From Mytilisepta virgata (Eukaryota > Mollusca > Bivalvia > Mytilida > Mytilidae): 64,000 nt of DNA. Below are positions 22,201-32,575 of the stretch, piece by piece (position 1 is the first letter of the stretch; every line of letters begins with the position of its first letter). The notes under the pieces are model-generated. The model was not told the DNA's origin, searched no databases, and worked only from the letters and a program-made list of their open reading frames with translations. A program made the translations under genes and the position numbers. The DNA lies in contig CM051519.1 in NCBI GenBank assembly GCA_028015205.1, positions 93,021,539-93,085,538 on the forward strand, written 5' to 3'.

Positions 22201-23132
22201 AACGACTGGGAGGCGACCAAATATACACACGCTATGGCTATGCTCTGGAGGTATAACGGACTTTTTCGTTCGATAGAACGAGAGTATCCGACCATCAGCT
22301 TTAAGAGCCTTAACTAGTTATTACTGAATTAGCTTTTAAAGAATGTTTTATAAACAAGAGGGTCATGATAGATAAGGAGGGGGTGGATATCAATGAAACC
22401 GGTTTATCCCAACATCTTTTAGTGTCAGTGTACCAGGTATTCTCTGATGTGTATGTTTGTGATTTGTGCGCTTCGTGTTTTATTTTTTACAGGGCTCTGT
22501 CTGTTAAGTGGCGTTCATTGATTGGTGAATCCTTCTTGATCTTTCCTGTTATCCATATTGTTGTTTTTTGTGTAAAAATCGAAGTAAATTCTCAATTAAG
22601 ACAAACGGTAGACTGCATTGTATATTTTAGCAAATGCGAATTTATATTCTAGTATTGATTCACGACTGCCACTAGTACGTGTAATAGATAACACGTTGGA
22701 TGTCGTTTTCGTAGCATAAACGGCATACTCTCCAAGGCCTATAAAGGAGTTTGCGCCGACCATAGTTTTAAGCTTTCATTTGTATTATTATTTTTACATA
22801 TTTATTTTCATTTTTATTGATTTTTTATTTTGTTTGTGCATTTGAATTGTGCGTTTGTCCTTGTCCAAGACACATTTTTTGTGTTTTTAATCTCTTTAAT
22901 TAAAATGTACAGATTGATTTAAGGTGTGTTTGAATAATCACACGTAAATCACTTTTTTGTTGGTTTATTGTTTGGATTTTGTTGGTTTTTTTTAAATCTA
23001 ATAATATTCCAACTCGGTATTTAACGTCCAATGACGTCATCGTAAACAAAGAAACTTACAATAATCTGTCCATGAATAGGCTAATCTTGCTATGATGACC
23101 AATAAATATGCACTTTTACACTGCACAAACAT
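13072..23132 (-). CDS. Single-pass membrane protein with PPPY tail, five exons
   Basis: Five exons join in consistent phase to 266 residues: 23132-23060, 21450-21212, 15430-15280, 14236-14057, 13229-13072. All internal boundaries have AG acceptors and GTAAGT or GTTAGT donors. The start is the ATG at 23132, chosen because it opens a hydrophobic signal-like segment (about residues 8-18). The ectodomain (about 25-155) has Cys residues in DNCYPYQ, WVNCQIGF, QVCIRA and EWCSDS, plus an NQSS glycosylation site. The transmembrane helix covers about 161-185, followed at once by RRRR. The ~80-residue tail is Gly/Tyr/Gln-rich and carries SPPPYN at about 227-232, a WW-domain docking motif. I do not recognise the family. 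The spacing of the ectodomain cysteines is loosely CUB-like, and small TM proteins with PPPY tails (Shisa type) are a looser analogy. Related TM exons occur at 50.1 and 57.0 kb. Introns 2 and 4 hold large repeats. Confidence 0.8.
13522..14004 (+). mobile_element. Second Helitron-like family, in intron 4
   Basis: It starts TATTTTTATGCCACGCCC, has two to three ~165-bp subrepeats (cores GGAACTAAGCATAGTGTATC), and ends GGGCATCCGTGT..ACAGACACAATTTCTAGTT. The end is a small hairpin a few bases before CTAG, as in Helitrons. The same family is at 35161-35679. Confidence 0.6.
14057..14236 (-). CDS. Exon 4 of membrane protein (transmembrane segment)
   Basis: 180 bases with acceptor TTAACAG at 14243-14237 and donor GTTAGT at 14056-14051. 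It encodes NKFMGWIIGATVG, a strongly hydrophobic helix rich in Ile and Val, then ACRRRRSPG. The Arg cluster after the helix gives a type I topology with a cytoplasmic C terminus. Confidence 0.85.
14680..15155 (-). repeat. Degenerate Helitron-like subrepeats in intron 3
   Basis: It carries recognisable but decayed copies of the subrepeat (AGAGGATCACCTAAGGACAA near 14946). There are no intact termini. Confidence 0.45.
15280..15430 (-). CDS. Exon 3 of membrane protein (membrane-proximal ectodomain)
   Basis: 151 bases with acceptor TTATTATAG before 15430 and donor GTAAGT at 15279-15274. It begins TYSYFSLDKPTTEWCSDSDD and ends GVTTYD, with an NQSS sequon. It starts in phase 0 after exon 2 and leaves one base for exon 4. 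Confidence 0.82.
15440..16795. other. Intron 2 sequence, no gene seen
   Basis: AT-rich, with a short G run near 16250 and only chance open frames. About 15490-15640 resembles the dispersed repeat also seen at 22.4 kb. Confidence 0.4.
16797..19581. mobile_element. Head-on palindrome of Helitron-like arrays
   Basis: Subrepeats run in one orientation from 16797 (GAGAGCCTCCCAGGAGCC end) to 17932, then switch to the opposite orientation until 19581 (CACTCTTGAGAGCCTCTAC end). Both outer ends are the 3' terminal hairpin, so two elements or halves are joined inner end to inner end. A retroelement tail (18823-19063) is inserted in the right half. The whole structure lies within intron 2 of the membrane protein gene. 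Confidence 0.7.
18823..19063 (-). mobile_element. 3' tail of the 26-kb reverse transcriptase element
   Basis: The sequence is the reverse complement of the region after the reverse transcriptase stop at 26738: CATGTGCC..., AACTCCTATAAAAAC, AGACAAATGAACAACCACAA, ending ACAAATATACC. It is a 5'-truncated copy of about 240 bp, as left by target-primed reverse transcription. Confidence 0.75.
19582..19890. other. Intron sequence, nothing recognised
   Basis: AT-rich, without frames or repeats I can place. Confidence 0.4.
19890..20250. repeat. Dispersed repeat, also at 22.4 kb in inverse
   Basis: ATGGATAACAGGAAAGGTCA near 19896 is matched in inverse by CTTTCCTGTTATCCAT near 22542-22557, with further shared blocks. 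A related stretch is at about 60235-60450. Unclassified. Confidence 0.5.
20251..21200. other. Intron sequence with a 22-base poly-T run
   Basis: Poly-T at about 20871-20892. The minus-strand frames here (123 and 67 residues) have no recognisable composition or motif. Confidence 0.4.
21212..21450 (-). CDS. Exon 2 of membrane protein (main ectodomain)
   Basis: 239 bases with acceptor TTTTCCAG before 21450 and donor GTAAGT at 21211-21206. It encodes NFDNCYPYQIHEVN through WDGDHISWVNCQIGF and QVCIRATKWYI to GLEDFLKQ. It starts with two bases completing the codon split with exon 1 and ends on a codon boundary. Confidence 0.83.
21800..22065 (-). mobile_element. tRNA-derived SINE
   Basis: Minus strand: a tRNA-like head with a box-B sequence GGTTCGAATCTC, a GGCGGGGTGTG..GGACTGCAATC body, CCGGGTACTCCAGCTTCCTC, and a tail GGCGTAAAACTCCAA. 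A poly-C run (about 22063-22077) flanks the head. This arrangement is typical of molluscan tRNA-derived SINEs. Confidence 0.65.
22365..22570. repeat. Dispersed repeat, inverse copy of 19.9-kb repeat
   Basis: Shares CAATCAATGA and GGATAACAGGAAAG blocks (reverse complement) with 19890-20060. The 95-residue plus-strand frame here is within the repeat and is not called. Confidence 0.5.
23060..23132 (-). CDS. Exon 1 of membrane protein (signal peptide)
   Basis: Encodes MFVQCKSAYLLVIIARLAYS then WTDY, with donor GTAAGT at 23059-23054 leaving one base. A further in-frame Met lies upstream (23168), but the hydrophobic segment starts right after the ATG at 23132. The true start could be checked by RNA. 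Confidence 0.75.
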
Positions 23133-23139
23133 TGCTAAA

Positions 23140-24910
23140 CTGAAATTGTAACACAGTATTATAAACATTTCATGCAATCTGAAACAGCTGGTAGAACTGA
23201 TGCTTTTCGAAGAACCATAAACGCTGTAACATGTAAATTTAACAAAATTTAAATGATGAACGCTTGGATTTGGAATTTTAAAACACAAAAATCAAAATTG
23301 ATGCTTTAAGAATAAGCCTTACAGAGTTTACATCGATTACAAAGTTATGTAGAAATCGAAATAATTGCGGTCATGCCATGAATTTTTAAGGTCTATTTTA
23401 TCATATACGTAAGATTCTCTAATATTGCTCGGGGTTCAATAAAATGTATCACAAAATACCGAAATAAATTTGATGCACTGTATGCCTATTTCGTTGACTG
23501 ACAACTCATCAGCAGTGCTCGAGATCAAAATGTTAGAGATCCAGTTAAAGATATAGTAATGAATTAATAAGCACAACTATAAAAAAAAATCAAAACAATT
23601 AGAACAAAAGCGAAGAGACTTAGAAATTTCTGGTAAATTTTGTCAAATTTTGAACGGAAAATTTAAAGGCATTTAAGTAATGAATCGTGTTCATTATTGT
23701 CCTCCGATCTTTTCGATTTACCATAAAAAAGCTTTCATAATGTTAAGAAGTGTATAACTCTCACGTCAAAATCCTCTGAACATAAACATACAATAATTAA
23801 GCAATATTTTTCATTGACTTGAATGAAAAACTCGTCAAAATTCTTCGTTCTGTTGGACATTCTCATTGTTAGTTTCAGATACCGGATAAGCTGAACACCC
23901 CTTTTGTCTGACTTTTTTTCTTGAATTGTGTACTTAAACCGTATGATTTGGTGATAATCTACTATAATGTGTATTCTTTGGATCTTCCACTGATGTTTAA
24001 ATGTTGGTATTGACTTGATAACCCTGGAACGCCAGCTCCGCTTGACCTAATGACGTTTTCCAACAGTTACTTTTAGTATTAAGAAGTCAAAATTTTCTTT
24101 TGTGATGTAAAAAATTTGAAAAATTGAAAGGAATTTCCACGGTTCTTATCAAGGGAAGATAGTACGGTCAATTCGGGTATCGTATGATATTGATTGTACG
24201 TTTTATTTTGACGAAAACAAGACAGACAAGTTTCAATATCTCCAATGTTCATCTGTTCTTGTACATGCGCCAACAAAATCAAAACTATATTGAATTATAT
24301 ATTCTTTCTTACCTTTACGAATATCTATGAATACAATGAATTTTTACGGATATAGATTTACTGAATCATGAGAGGTAGATAGATATGATATCTCATTTGA
24401 CCACGAGGTTCGTCATCTGTAATTATTGTGATGTTGTTACATTTCAATCATGTCTATATTTAATAACAATAAGATATACATGTATAACGATAAATCCAGT
24501 ACTTAAATCGGCTATCATACATTTTCAACCGGAAGTTCTTTTTTTCAATATTTATGTGATCTTTACTTATGAATAGTCTTGACTTACCCTTTGTGGGAAA
24601 TATGATATTTGACACTGATATAGTACGTCTATATTCCTCTAATCTGAAATCCTGAAATAATAATTTACTAAGCCTCCTTTTGAATACTTTAAATGTGAAA
24701 AAAACAAAACAAAATAATGAACTGAAGAGCAATATAATTGAAGTACAGGAACTGAAAAACAATATAATTCAAGTACAGGAACTGAAAAAACAATATAATT
24801 CAAGTACAGGAACTGAAAAACAATATAATTCAAGTACTTGACTCAATGTTCCAGACTTCTAGCCAAGATTGAAATAGGTCAAACAATTAATTCTGCTTGA
24901 AGTCTGCAAA
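23140..24910. other. Upstream of membrane protein gene; repeat fragment, short tandem motif
   Basis: 23445-23650 is about 80% similar to 54925-55175 (see the decayed element there). A ~34-bp motif (GAACTGAAAAACAATATAATTCAAGTACAG) is repeated four times at about 24717-24840. Nothing else is recognised. Confidence 0.5.
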
Positions 24911-24914
24911 TGAT

Positions 24915-24953
24915 TTCCAGCTGAACGATACAGGCTCCTGAGAGCCTCTAGTT
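24915..24953 (+). mobile_element. Short 3' end of a Helitron-like element
   Basis: GATACAGGCTCCTGAGAGCC followed by TCTAGTT: an isolated copy of the terminal hairpin and CTAG, without the body. Confidence 0.55.
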
Positions 24954-25961
24954 GGTAACCTATTTCGATTGATTAAATCTGATTTTAGAACTACATTGAA
25001 GTTATTTCCTTTCATATTTGTATGGATGGAAATTAGAAAAATATTCAGAGGAATTGGGAGAATTGAAGCTGAACATATCCAGTTATTCAATGTATAACCT
25101 GGAAAGGAGAACAACTCTGAGACCTAAAGCTGCGTCTAAAAACAAACGCGCTCCCTTGTAATAAATAATCAGCCCCATAGTATTGCAGTTCGCTATATCC
25201 TTATTAGAACTTCAACTCTAGCTTTTGAAATATCTGTTAAAGAAAACACAGAAGGATGGAATGCCCAGTCGGTATTCATTACCTATAAAAGCGTTACTTA
25301 AATGCAGGTGGCCGTTTTGTAAATTGTTCAATGCAACACATCTTGGAGCAACCTTGTGATCTTTAAGACCTCGCGGCATTAACTTCAAACAACTTTAATT
25401 CCAGTCGTAAAATCTCCTTCAACATAAATCAATGGGTTGTTCCTAAGGTTGTAATTTTTAATACTTTTCAGTTTTAACGAAGTGTTCTTGTTTCCAAGAA
25501 TTTTCACATACTGAAAACCTGTGATGTTTAATGAAAAGAAACATTTTAAAATAACTAACACAATATCATTTATGTGTAGATAGAGAATGGCATCAGGAAA
25601 ACAGCAAAATTATATTAAAACCAATAGTACATCTTCATTAAAGTTGTTTATTTTGTGTATTATTATTATTTTTTTTTACTTCATTTTATAATGACGGATT
25701 TTGTTTAATTTGTTCGTTTAAGAAAAAGAACAAAGCAATATAACAGTTTCAATAATGTAAATGTTACCGAAATAGATAAAGAAACCGAAAATTCGATGTG
25801 TATAACTACTGGAACTGAAGATTCATTCATTCAAAGAAATTTTTAAATATTTAGTGAGTGTTTAGTTAGGAAAGGAATTAAAACTGTGATAAGCGAAATC
25901 GCCATTGGAGACTTTAAGAATAATGAGAGAATAAAACATATATGTACACTGCATGTAATTT

Positions 25962-26738
25962 ATGTATAGTTATAAATTCCTTGTTCTAGGTAGAGAAAAG
26001 TCTTATTTCGTGAAGAACCACTCTGATTCTGACAAAAAGTATTCTGAAGATGAAATTACAAACATGTTAGATTTTCTCGTAGACAACATATTCGTTGAAT
26101 TTGGCGGTCTAATTTTTCAACAAACAATGGGCATTCCAATGGGAACCAACTGTGCTCCTCTCCTCGCCGATCTGTTTCTGTACTCATATGAAGCAGACTT
26201 CATTCAAGGGTTACTACGTGAAAACAAAAAGAAACTAGCCCAATCCTTTAATTTCACTTTTCGTTATATAGATGATGTGTTGTCGTTAAATAACGACAAA
26301 TTCCAAGACTTTCTACATCTTATCTACCCCAGTGAGCTTGAAATTAAGGATACTACAGATACACCAAAGTCCGCTTCATATTTGGATTTGTTTCTTGAAA
26401 TAGACTATGAGGGACGTTTGAAGACAAAACTTTATGACAAACGTGATGACTTCAACTTTCCTATTGTTAATTTTCCCTTCTTGAGTAGCAATATACCAGC
26501 ATCGCCTGCATATGGCGTCTACGTTTCTCAGCTTATCCGATTTTCAAGGGCATGCGTGAGTTACCCTGACTTTCGACAAAGAGGATTACTGCTGTCACAA
26601 AAGCTTCTTAACCAGGGTTTTATCAGGGATAAGTTGATGTCATCACTTAAGAAATTTTACGGTCGTCATCATGAATTGATTGACCATTACAGTGTTCCAA
26701 TATCTAAGATGATGTTGGACCTGTTCCCACTGTCGTAA
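25962..26738 (+). CDS. 5'-truncated reverse transcriptase, retroelement fragment
   Basis: A 258-residue open frame contains the finger/palm motifs QQTMGIPMGTNCAPLLADLF and FRYIDDVLSL (catalytic YIDD), followed by SASYLDLFLEI and KLYDKRDDFNFPIVN and a thumb-like C-terminal part ending LFPLS. The upstream palm with the first catalytic Asp is missing, so the copy is 5'-truncated although otherwise free of stops. The ATG at 25962 is probably not a natural start. The motif style (MGTNCAPLLADL, YIDDV) is that of a family widespread in molluscs and cnidarians. I favour a Penelope-like or related element, but the class is not certain. Its 3' untranslated tail (to about 27003) occurs again at 18.8 and 52.8 kb. 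Confidence 0.85.
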   Translation: MYSYKFLVLGREKSYFVKNHSDSDKKYSEDEITNMLDFLVDNIFVEFGGLIFQQTMGIPMGTNCAPLLADLFLYSYEADFIQGLLRENKKKLAQSFNFTFRYIDDVLSLNNDKFQDFLHLIYPSELEIKDTTDTPKSASYLDLFLEIDYEGRLKTKLYDKRDDFNFPIVNFPFLSSNIPASPAYGVYVSQLIRFSRACVSYPDFRQRGLLLSQKLLNQGFIRDKLMSSLKKFYGRHHELIDHYSVPISKMMLDLFPLS

Positions 26739-27003
26739 CCTTTCATGTGCCTCCTACGATTTGTGACTTCCACCGGATTGACTTTGTTGAACTTCACGAC
26801 GGGTGCCGTATACGGAGCAGGAACTGCTTACCCTTCCGGAGCACCTGGGTTCACTCCTGGTTTTTATAGGAGTTCGTGTTGTTCATTGTTTTTAGTTTTC
26901 TGTGTTTATTTGTTGTGCTTGTGGTTGTTTGTTTGTCTTCCCGGGTTTGTCTGTCCAATGGAATACGTTTATTGATTGCTCCTTAGGTATATTTGTCCTT
27001 TTT
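26739..27003 (+). mobile_element. 3' untranslated tail of the reverse transcriptase element
   Basis: Follows the stop codon and ends near TATATTTGTCCTTTT. Defined by copies at 18823-19063 and 52776-52992. The short frame reading through it (26745-26975) is not conserved as protein in the other copies. Confidence 0.7.
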
Positions 27004-27714
27004 ATAATAATTTTCTTCAAAATTAACATATAACCAAAACAAAAACAGTGTGTACACAGACATGTTAAATTTCTTTTGAGAAAGCAGTTGTGGATGACGA
27101 AGAACATAAATGAAGGAAACCTGATTATTCTGAACGTTTTCTTTTTTTTTTTTTTTTTTTTTGGAAACACCCTATGGATCTGTTTTTAAGTTCTAAGGGA
27201 CAGATTTTACACGATCTATACAGCATACTGTCTTAAATAACAGAAGAAATTCGAGAAAGTATGCTTGGACTATCTGACTACTTTGCAAATTAAAGGTAAA
27301 ATAATTTTATATTTACTATATCTAATATTAGTATCTTTGGATTGTTATTTTATAACTTCTTAATTTTATAAATGACAATAATCATTTAAAAAAACACTAT
27401 CTTTTCTTTTTCTTTATTTTTTTACAATGCTAATATCTAATGTTTAGCTCTCAGTTTTATATATCTCACTTAGCAATAATTTAGTAAGTCCTCGTGTTAA
27501 CGAGAATACTTAAGAATACAGAGGAAGTTGTAACCTAAGTTTAAGCGAGATCTCGAGACATACGTGATGTGGTAGCCATATTGGCGGAAGTTATGATTCA
27601 TCTTTTCACGAGATCTCATTTTGATCGAGATTTACAGAACGAGATGACCCGAGATCTCGTGTTGAACGAGACTTCCGGTACTCCATTTTGTCCGCCATTT
27701 TGAAACGTCCTTAT
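27004..27714. other. No gene; poly-T run and inverted 40-mer
   Basis: Poly-T at about 27143-27163. 27312-27351 is an exact reverse complement of 30802-30841. GAGATCTCG-type motifs recur at about 27545-27665. Confidence 0.5.
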
Positions 27715-29238
27715 AATCAGCTCTTTCTACTACTAGCCCCCTTCCAAAATTATGTCTGGCATCCCCGACTTCCAACCGAGAAGGCTGCTGTTACTAAAAG
27801 TAGAAAAAAGGGGGTGTGTGACTTTCAAAAATCTTCTTATATGAAACTACAAGTCCAGTTGGAACCAAAGTTGGCAGTAATAGTTCTTATGAGGTTCTCT
27901 TTCAGAAATATGTCCAATGACCCGGACTGCTAACCAAGATGGCCGCCACAGCCGAACTTAGTTTAACATAGGGCCCTATGGGAAAATTCATTGAAAAATC
28001 TTCTTGTCTTAAACCACTTGACCAATTGGAACCAGACTTGGCAGCAGTGGTCCTTAGATGGTCCTCTTACAGAGGTGTGTCCGATTACCCGGACTGTCAA
28101 CCAAGATGGACGCCACAACCGAACTTAGTTTAACATAGGGCCCTATAGGAAAATTCATTGAAAAATCTTCTTGTCTGAAACCACTTGACATATTGGAGTA
28201 TAAATTGGCGGCATTTGTCCTTAGGAGGTCCTTTTTCAGAAATATGTCTGATTTCGTGGACTGTGAACCAAGATGGCCGCCATAGCAGAACTTAGTTTAA
28301 CTTAGGACTCTATGGGAAATTCACTCAAAAATCTCGTCTGAAACCATTAAGTCAATTAGAATTAGACTTGGAAGCAATGGTCCTTAGATGGTCCTCTTTC
28401 AGAATTTTGTGCGATGACCCAGACTGTCAACCAAGATGACTGTCACACCCGAACTTAGTTTAACACAGGGCCTTATGGAAAAATTCATTGAAAAATCTTC
28501 TTGTCTGAAACCACTTGACATATTGGAGCCAGACTTCTTTGGTCCTTAGGAGGTCCTTTTTCAGAAATGTGTCTGATTTCGTGGACTGTGAACCAAGATG
28601 GCCGCCACAGCTGAACTTAGTTTAACATAGGACCCTATGGGAAAATCACTCAAAAATCTTCTCGTCTGAAACCACTTGACCAATTGGAACCAGACTTGGC
28701 AGCAATGGTCCTTAGATGGTCCTCTTTCAGAATTTTGTGCGATGACCCAGACTGTCAACCAAATTGGGTGCCACACCCGAACTTAGTTTAACATAGGGCC
28801 CTATGGAAAAATTCATTGAAAAATCTTCTTGTCTGAAACCACTTGACATACTGGAGCCATACTTGGCAGCATTGGTCCTTAGGAGGTCCTCTTTTAGAAA
28901 TATGTCCGACCACCCGGATTGTCAACCAAGATGGCTGCCACACTGAACTTTTTTAAATATTGGACCCTTTAGGAAAATTCATTTAAAAATCTTCTTGTCT
29001 GAAACCGCTTAGCCAGTTGGAACAAGACTTAGCAGAAATGGTCCTTAGATGGTTCTCTTTTAGAAATGTATCCGTTGACCTGGACTAAACCAAGATGACT
29101 GCCACAGCTGAAATTAGTTTAACATAGAATCCTATAGAAAAAACAGCCAAATTGACTGCAACACTTAAATTTTTAGGTCTGCTCGAGGTGAAAAGTTAAA
29201 TCCAGGTGAACGATACAGGCTCTTGAGAGCCTCTAGTT
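27715..29238 (+). mobile_element. Helitron-like element, 5'-truncated, seven to eight subrepeats
   Basis: Starts inside the family (CCCCCTTCCAAAATTATGTC), carries ~185-bp subrepeats with CAACCAAGATGGCCGCCACA cores, and ends GGCTCTTGAGAGCCTCTAG at 29218-29236. Open frames inside (27688-27933, 28561-28776) are repeat translations. Confidence 0.65.
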
Positions 29239-32200
29239 TAAAGAAAGCAACTTGTTTTTACAAAATCAAAGTAAATATTTTCCGAGAAAAAAGCTTTAAA
29301 TTTGTTGTGATTTGTATTTTCCCGACTACAGTTTCCCATGAATACTCCACTAACATAAAAGAAAAATGGCATTCGTTAGGGGAGATCATTATTCAAAATT
29401 GAGCCCCCTCCCTCCCTTTTCTTATACTCTCTATGATCTTATTTCTTAACAGTATTGTTATACATCGTATTTAGATGAGCAGTACGGTCTTAGAATTTTT
29501 ATTTTCAAAACTTGGGGTTTACAGTATTCAGACCTGAAAATTATGAATGTACGCTTGTGATCTTTTCATATTTCAATTAATCATTGCATATTATTTTGAG
29601 GGTAAGGTCATATCTTTGTTTATGAAAACCTGAGTTTTTTATGATAATTATAAATATTTGATCAATGCCATCAGAAATTAATATAAACTAAAGACATAAA
29701 AGTTACAAGAATATGCTGAGCACAAATGAATATTTGTATATTTATGGACAGTAAACCTAGCATTTCTACGCGTTTCGAAGGCTCGTACAAATAAATTGTA
29801 TATTTTCCTACAATGTACATACATATTGTATATGCATTTCTTTTGTTTTTATTTTCTCTTAAACTTACTGATTATTTTTAAGTATTATTTCTGAATTTAA
29901 GTCTAAGATATTTTGTAAATAAGGCTGTCTTAAAAGTATCAATTGACATATGGAAATACAATAGATTAAGTGCTGTTCGGTATGTATCAGATGTATCAAT
30001 AATGTAAAAATACCAAATAAACATTCTTGGAGTGACAATACTAAAATTCTGATAAACTATTTTTTTTTGTATCAGTTCATACAATATATTGGTTCTTATT
30101 CAGGCAAGGTCACTCCAAATATTAAACCTTCGTTAAATAATTTTATTTTTAGTATATCAATCAAGTGGTTTTAACAAAATCTACTTAACCAAGAATTTCA
30201 ATTGTTCTTGTACTCAAACTTTTATCCACTTCACTTTGTGTTGTATGTTCCTGTTACGATGCTGATTGTTATCATATGTTTTTCATTGATACAGCCAATT
30301 ACCGGTGTCCGGTCTGATTCATAACAATCATTGGTTGAAAATATGGTTCATGTTAACACTAAGTGGAAGAAAAATTTCCGGGAATACAAACTTTGTAAAT
30401 ACTAGAAAATCCCAACCGTGAACTCGGACGTACGTGACCACTCAACATTGCTTAAGTGAATTAAAAGAAACAGGTATAAATGAGAAAGTCTATTAAAAAT
30501 GCTACCCACCCTTCCCCCATATGACGTTATATGTTGATATTATTTTCAGTGATATACTTGGGATTCTAACGAATGGTTAATTTGAAATGGGCATGGCATT
30601 TTGCTATAATGACAAGAAGCAAGCAAGAGCCTGATTCAGCGGGGTTTCTCAGAAACAGGAGAATAAATCTTTACTTATGCGTCTCCAGGCAATTCTTGAT
30701 TTTTCAGTGGAAGATACTTTTAACAAAATTAAGGCATTCGGGTCATACTCTTTAAAGTGATCCTAGATATTTGCAGAGGCCGGGTGGGGATGCTATTTTT
30801 CAAAATAACAATCCAAAGATACTAATATTAGATATAGTAAATTTATACTATGCTGTATAATATTATTATTATTAAAAGTATTTATTTTTCTACGTTAATT
30901 AATTCATACCATTCATTCATTCATTCATACCTTTATTTGAATTTTAGTTTTGGTTTATTGATGGTCGTTTTTGGAAATTTCGGAAAAGATTTTTAAATAT
31001 GCATTTATGTTCATTAAATTTAAATTATTTTTTTATTTTTGTTTTTAAATAACAGTTAAAGTCTAATCTTCAAGTATCTGCATCTTTAACATATGTTGCG
31101 ATTATGAGAATAGCTTGCATTGTTTTACTTCATAAGAAACCGTTTAAGTGTAAATTGCATAAGTGTGATCATGAAAGCATGATGTGTCAATATTGTCATG
31201 ATTGTTTATAAATAAATAACCCTTTGAAGACATTGCCTTTGTTTATTGTCTTAAAATTAAATTAGTTGATAATTACGGACATGAACATCCCAGATACTTT
31301 GGGCACTTATGTAACATGAAATGAGGTTTCAAAAGGGAAATAATTTACCGATATATTCTTAAAACGTGTTAATTCATTAATATATTTTTATTAAGATGTA
31401 TTATTATATCATAAACTCATATTTAAATTTCGTATTTGTGTTGTTCTTTCGTAAGTTATATATATATATATAATTGTGTCATATAATATGTTTATAAAAA
31501 AGTGTTAATTATTGTACCAATTTTGCCAATAAATTGGTATAATATCTAATATAAGTTATGTTTAGGAATACAATTTATCTCAACTATATCTGAGATATGC
31601 AAATGCAGAAGAATCATTTCGTTTTTTTTCAAAATCTATACTAGCTTTGGTAGTCCTAAATATTGTTAGTAAAAAACTATTTCGAAACAATCTCATCGAA
31701 ATTCATACCAAACTTCTTTTTTATATTTTGTTTCCTTTATTCTTGAAGGTATATCACAGCACACCTCTTATATACTAGCAATTATTAGTCATATATAAAG
31801 GTATTTTGATAGGTAAAGCCAAAACCATATTCAAATGTGAGGTCAAAAACTTTAACATTTACACTTATCTTATATGCCCTCATTGCTAACATTACAAATA
31901 AAGTATGTATGATTGTCACACACAGCCTCAAATAATTATGCAGGATGATTAAAAACATCCAGGAAACAAATTATGTCCATATGAATTTTGAAAGTTAAAA
32001 TGAATTGAGCCGGAAAATATAGCAACCTGAGGATTAAACGTATGTTGCAAAGTCAATGCAATTTGCCTTAGTCACTTTAGAGTTTGCAGAAATTGGGAAT
32101 TGCAATAGGATCAGGAATTTGTACATTAAACACAAAGTAAAAATTATCTACATTCCTATTCACTTGTGCAATAATCTACACACTATTACATATTTTCAAT

Positions 32201-32480
32201 GATGATGTGACAACAAAACTCATCAATATTTATCAATATCTAATTCACAGCTAATTATTTCAAATCAAAAGCAAATAAAATCAACAAATGTTGGTGACCA
32301 GTCAGCAGTCGTGGGTTCACGTATTGCTTTTCTTTTTTTTTAAAGAAAGCAACTTGTTCACACTTTTGACCAATGAACGAGATAAACAAAGGCGGCAAAT
32401 TAGGTCACTTTGTCTTCGGGCGTCAGACGTGTCAGTTATGATTGAGTTAACCAATTAGTTATAATTAAATTAACTGATTA
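29239..32480. other. Long AT-rich region without genes
   Basis: Contains a CATT repeat (about 30906-30930), a TA run (about 31457-31472) and the second half of the inverted 40-mer (30802-30841). The motif AAAGAAAGCAACTTGTT occurs at both 29239 and 32342. Confidence 0.5.
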
Positions 32481-32524
32481 ATATTATTATTGAATAAAAT
32501 ACAAGTATAAATATATGTAAATAT

Positions 32525-32575
32525 TCATCTTTCACCATCTCATACGTCTGGAGCGAATCGAGGAGTAATTTTAGG
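32525..32575 (+). promoter_or_regulatory. Possible 5' untranslated exon of MEIG1
   Basis: CATACGTCTGGAGCGAATCG..TTTTAG is followed by a good donor, GTAAGC, at 32576. It lies 1.8 kb upstream of the MEIG1 start, and an acceptor (TTTTCTTAG) precedes the MEIG1 ATG. Inferred only from splice signals. Confidence 0.3.

Noticed and set aside
27688..27933. 81-residue plus-strand open frame
   Set aside because: Lies inside the Helitron-like element and ends in its subrepeat.
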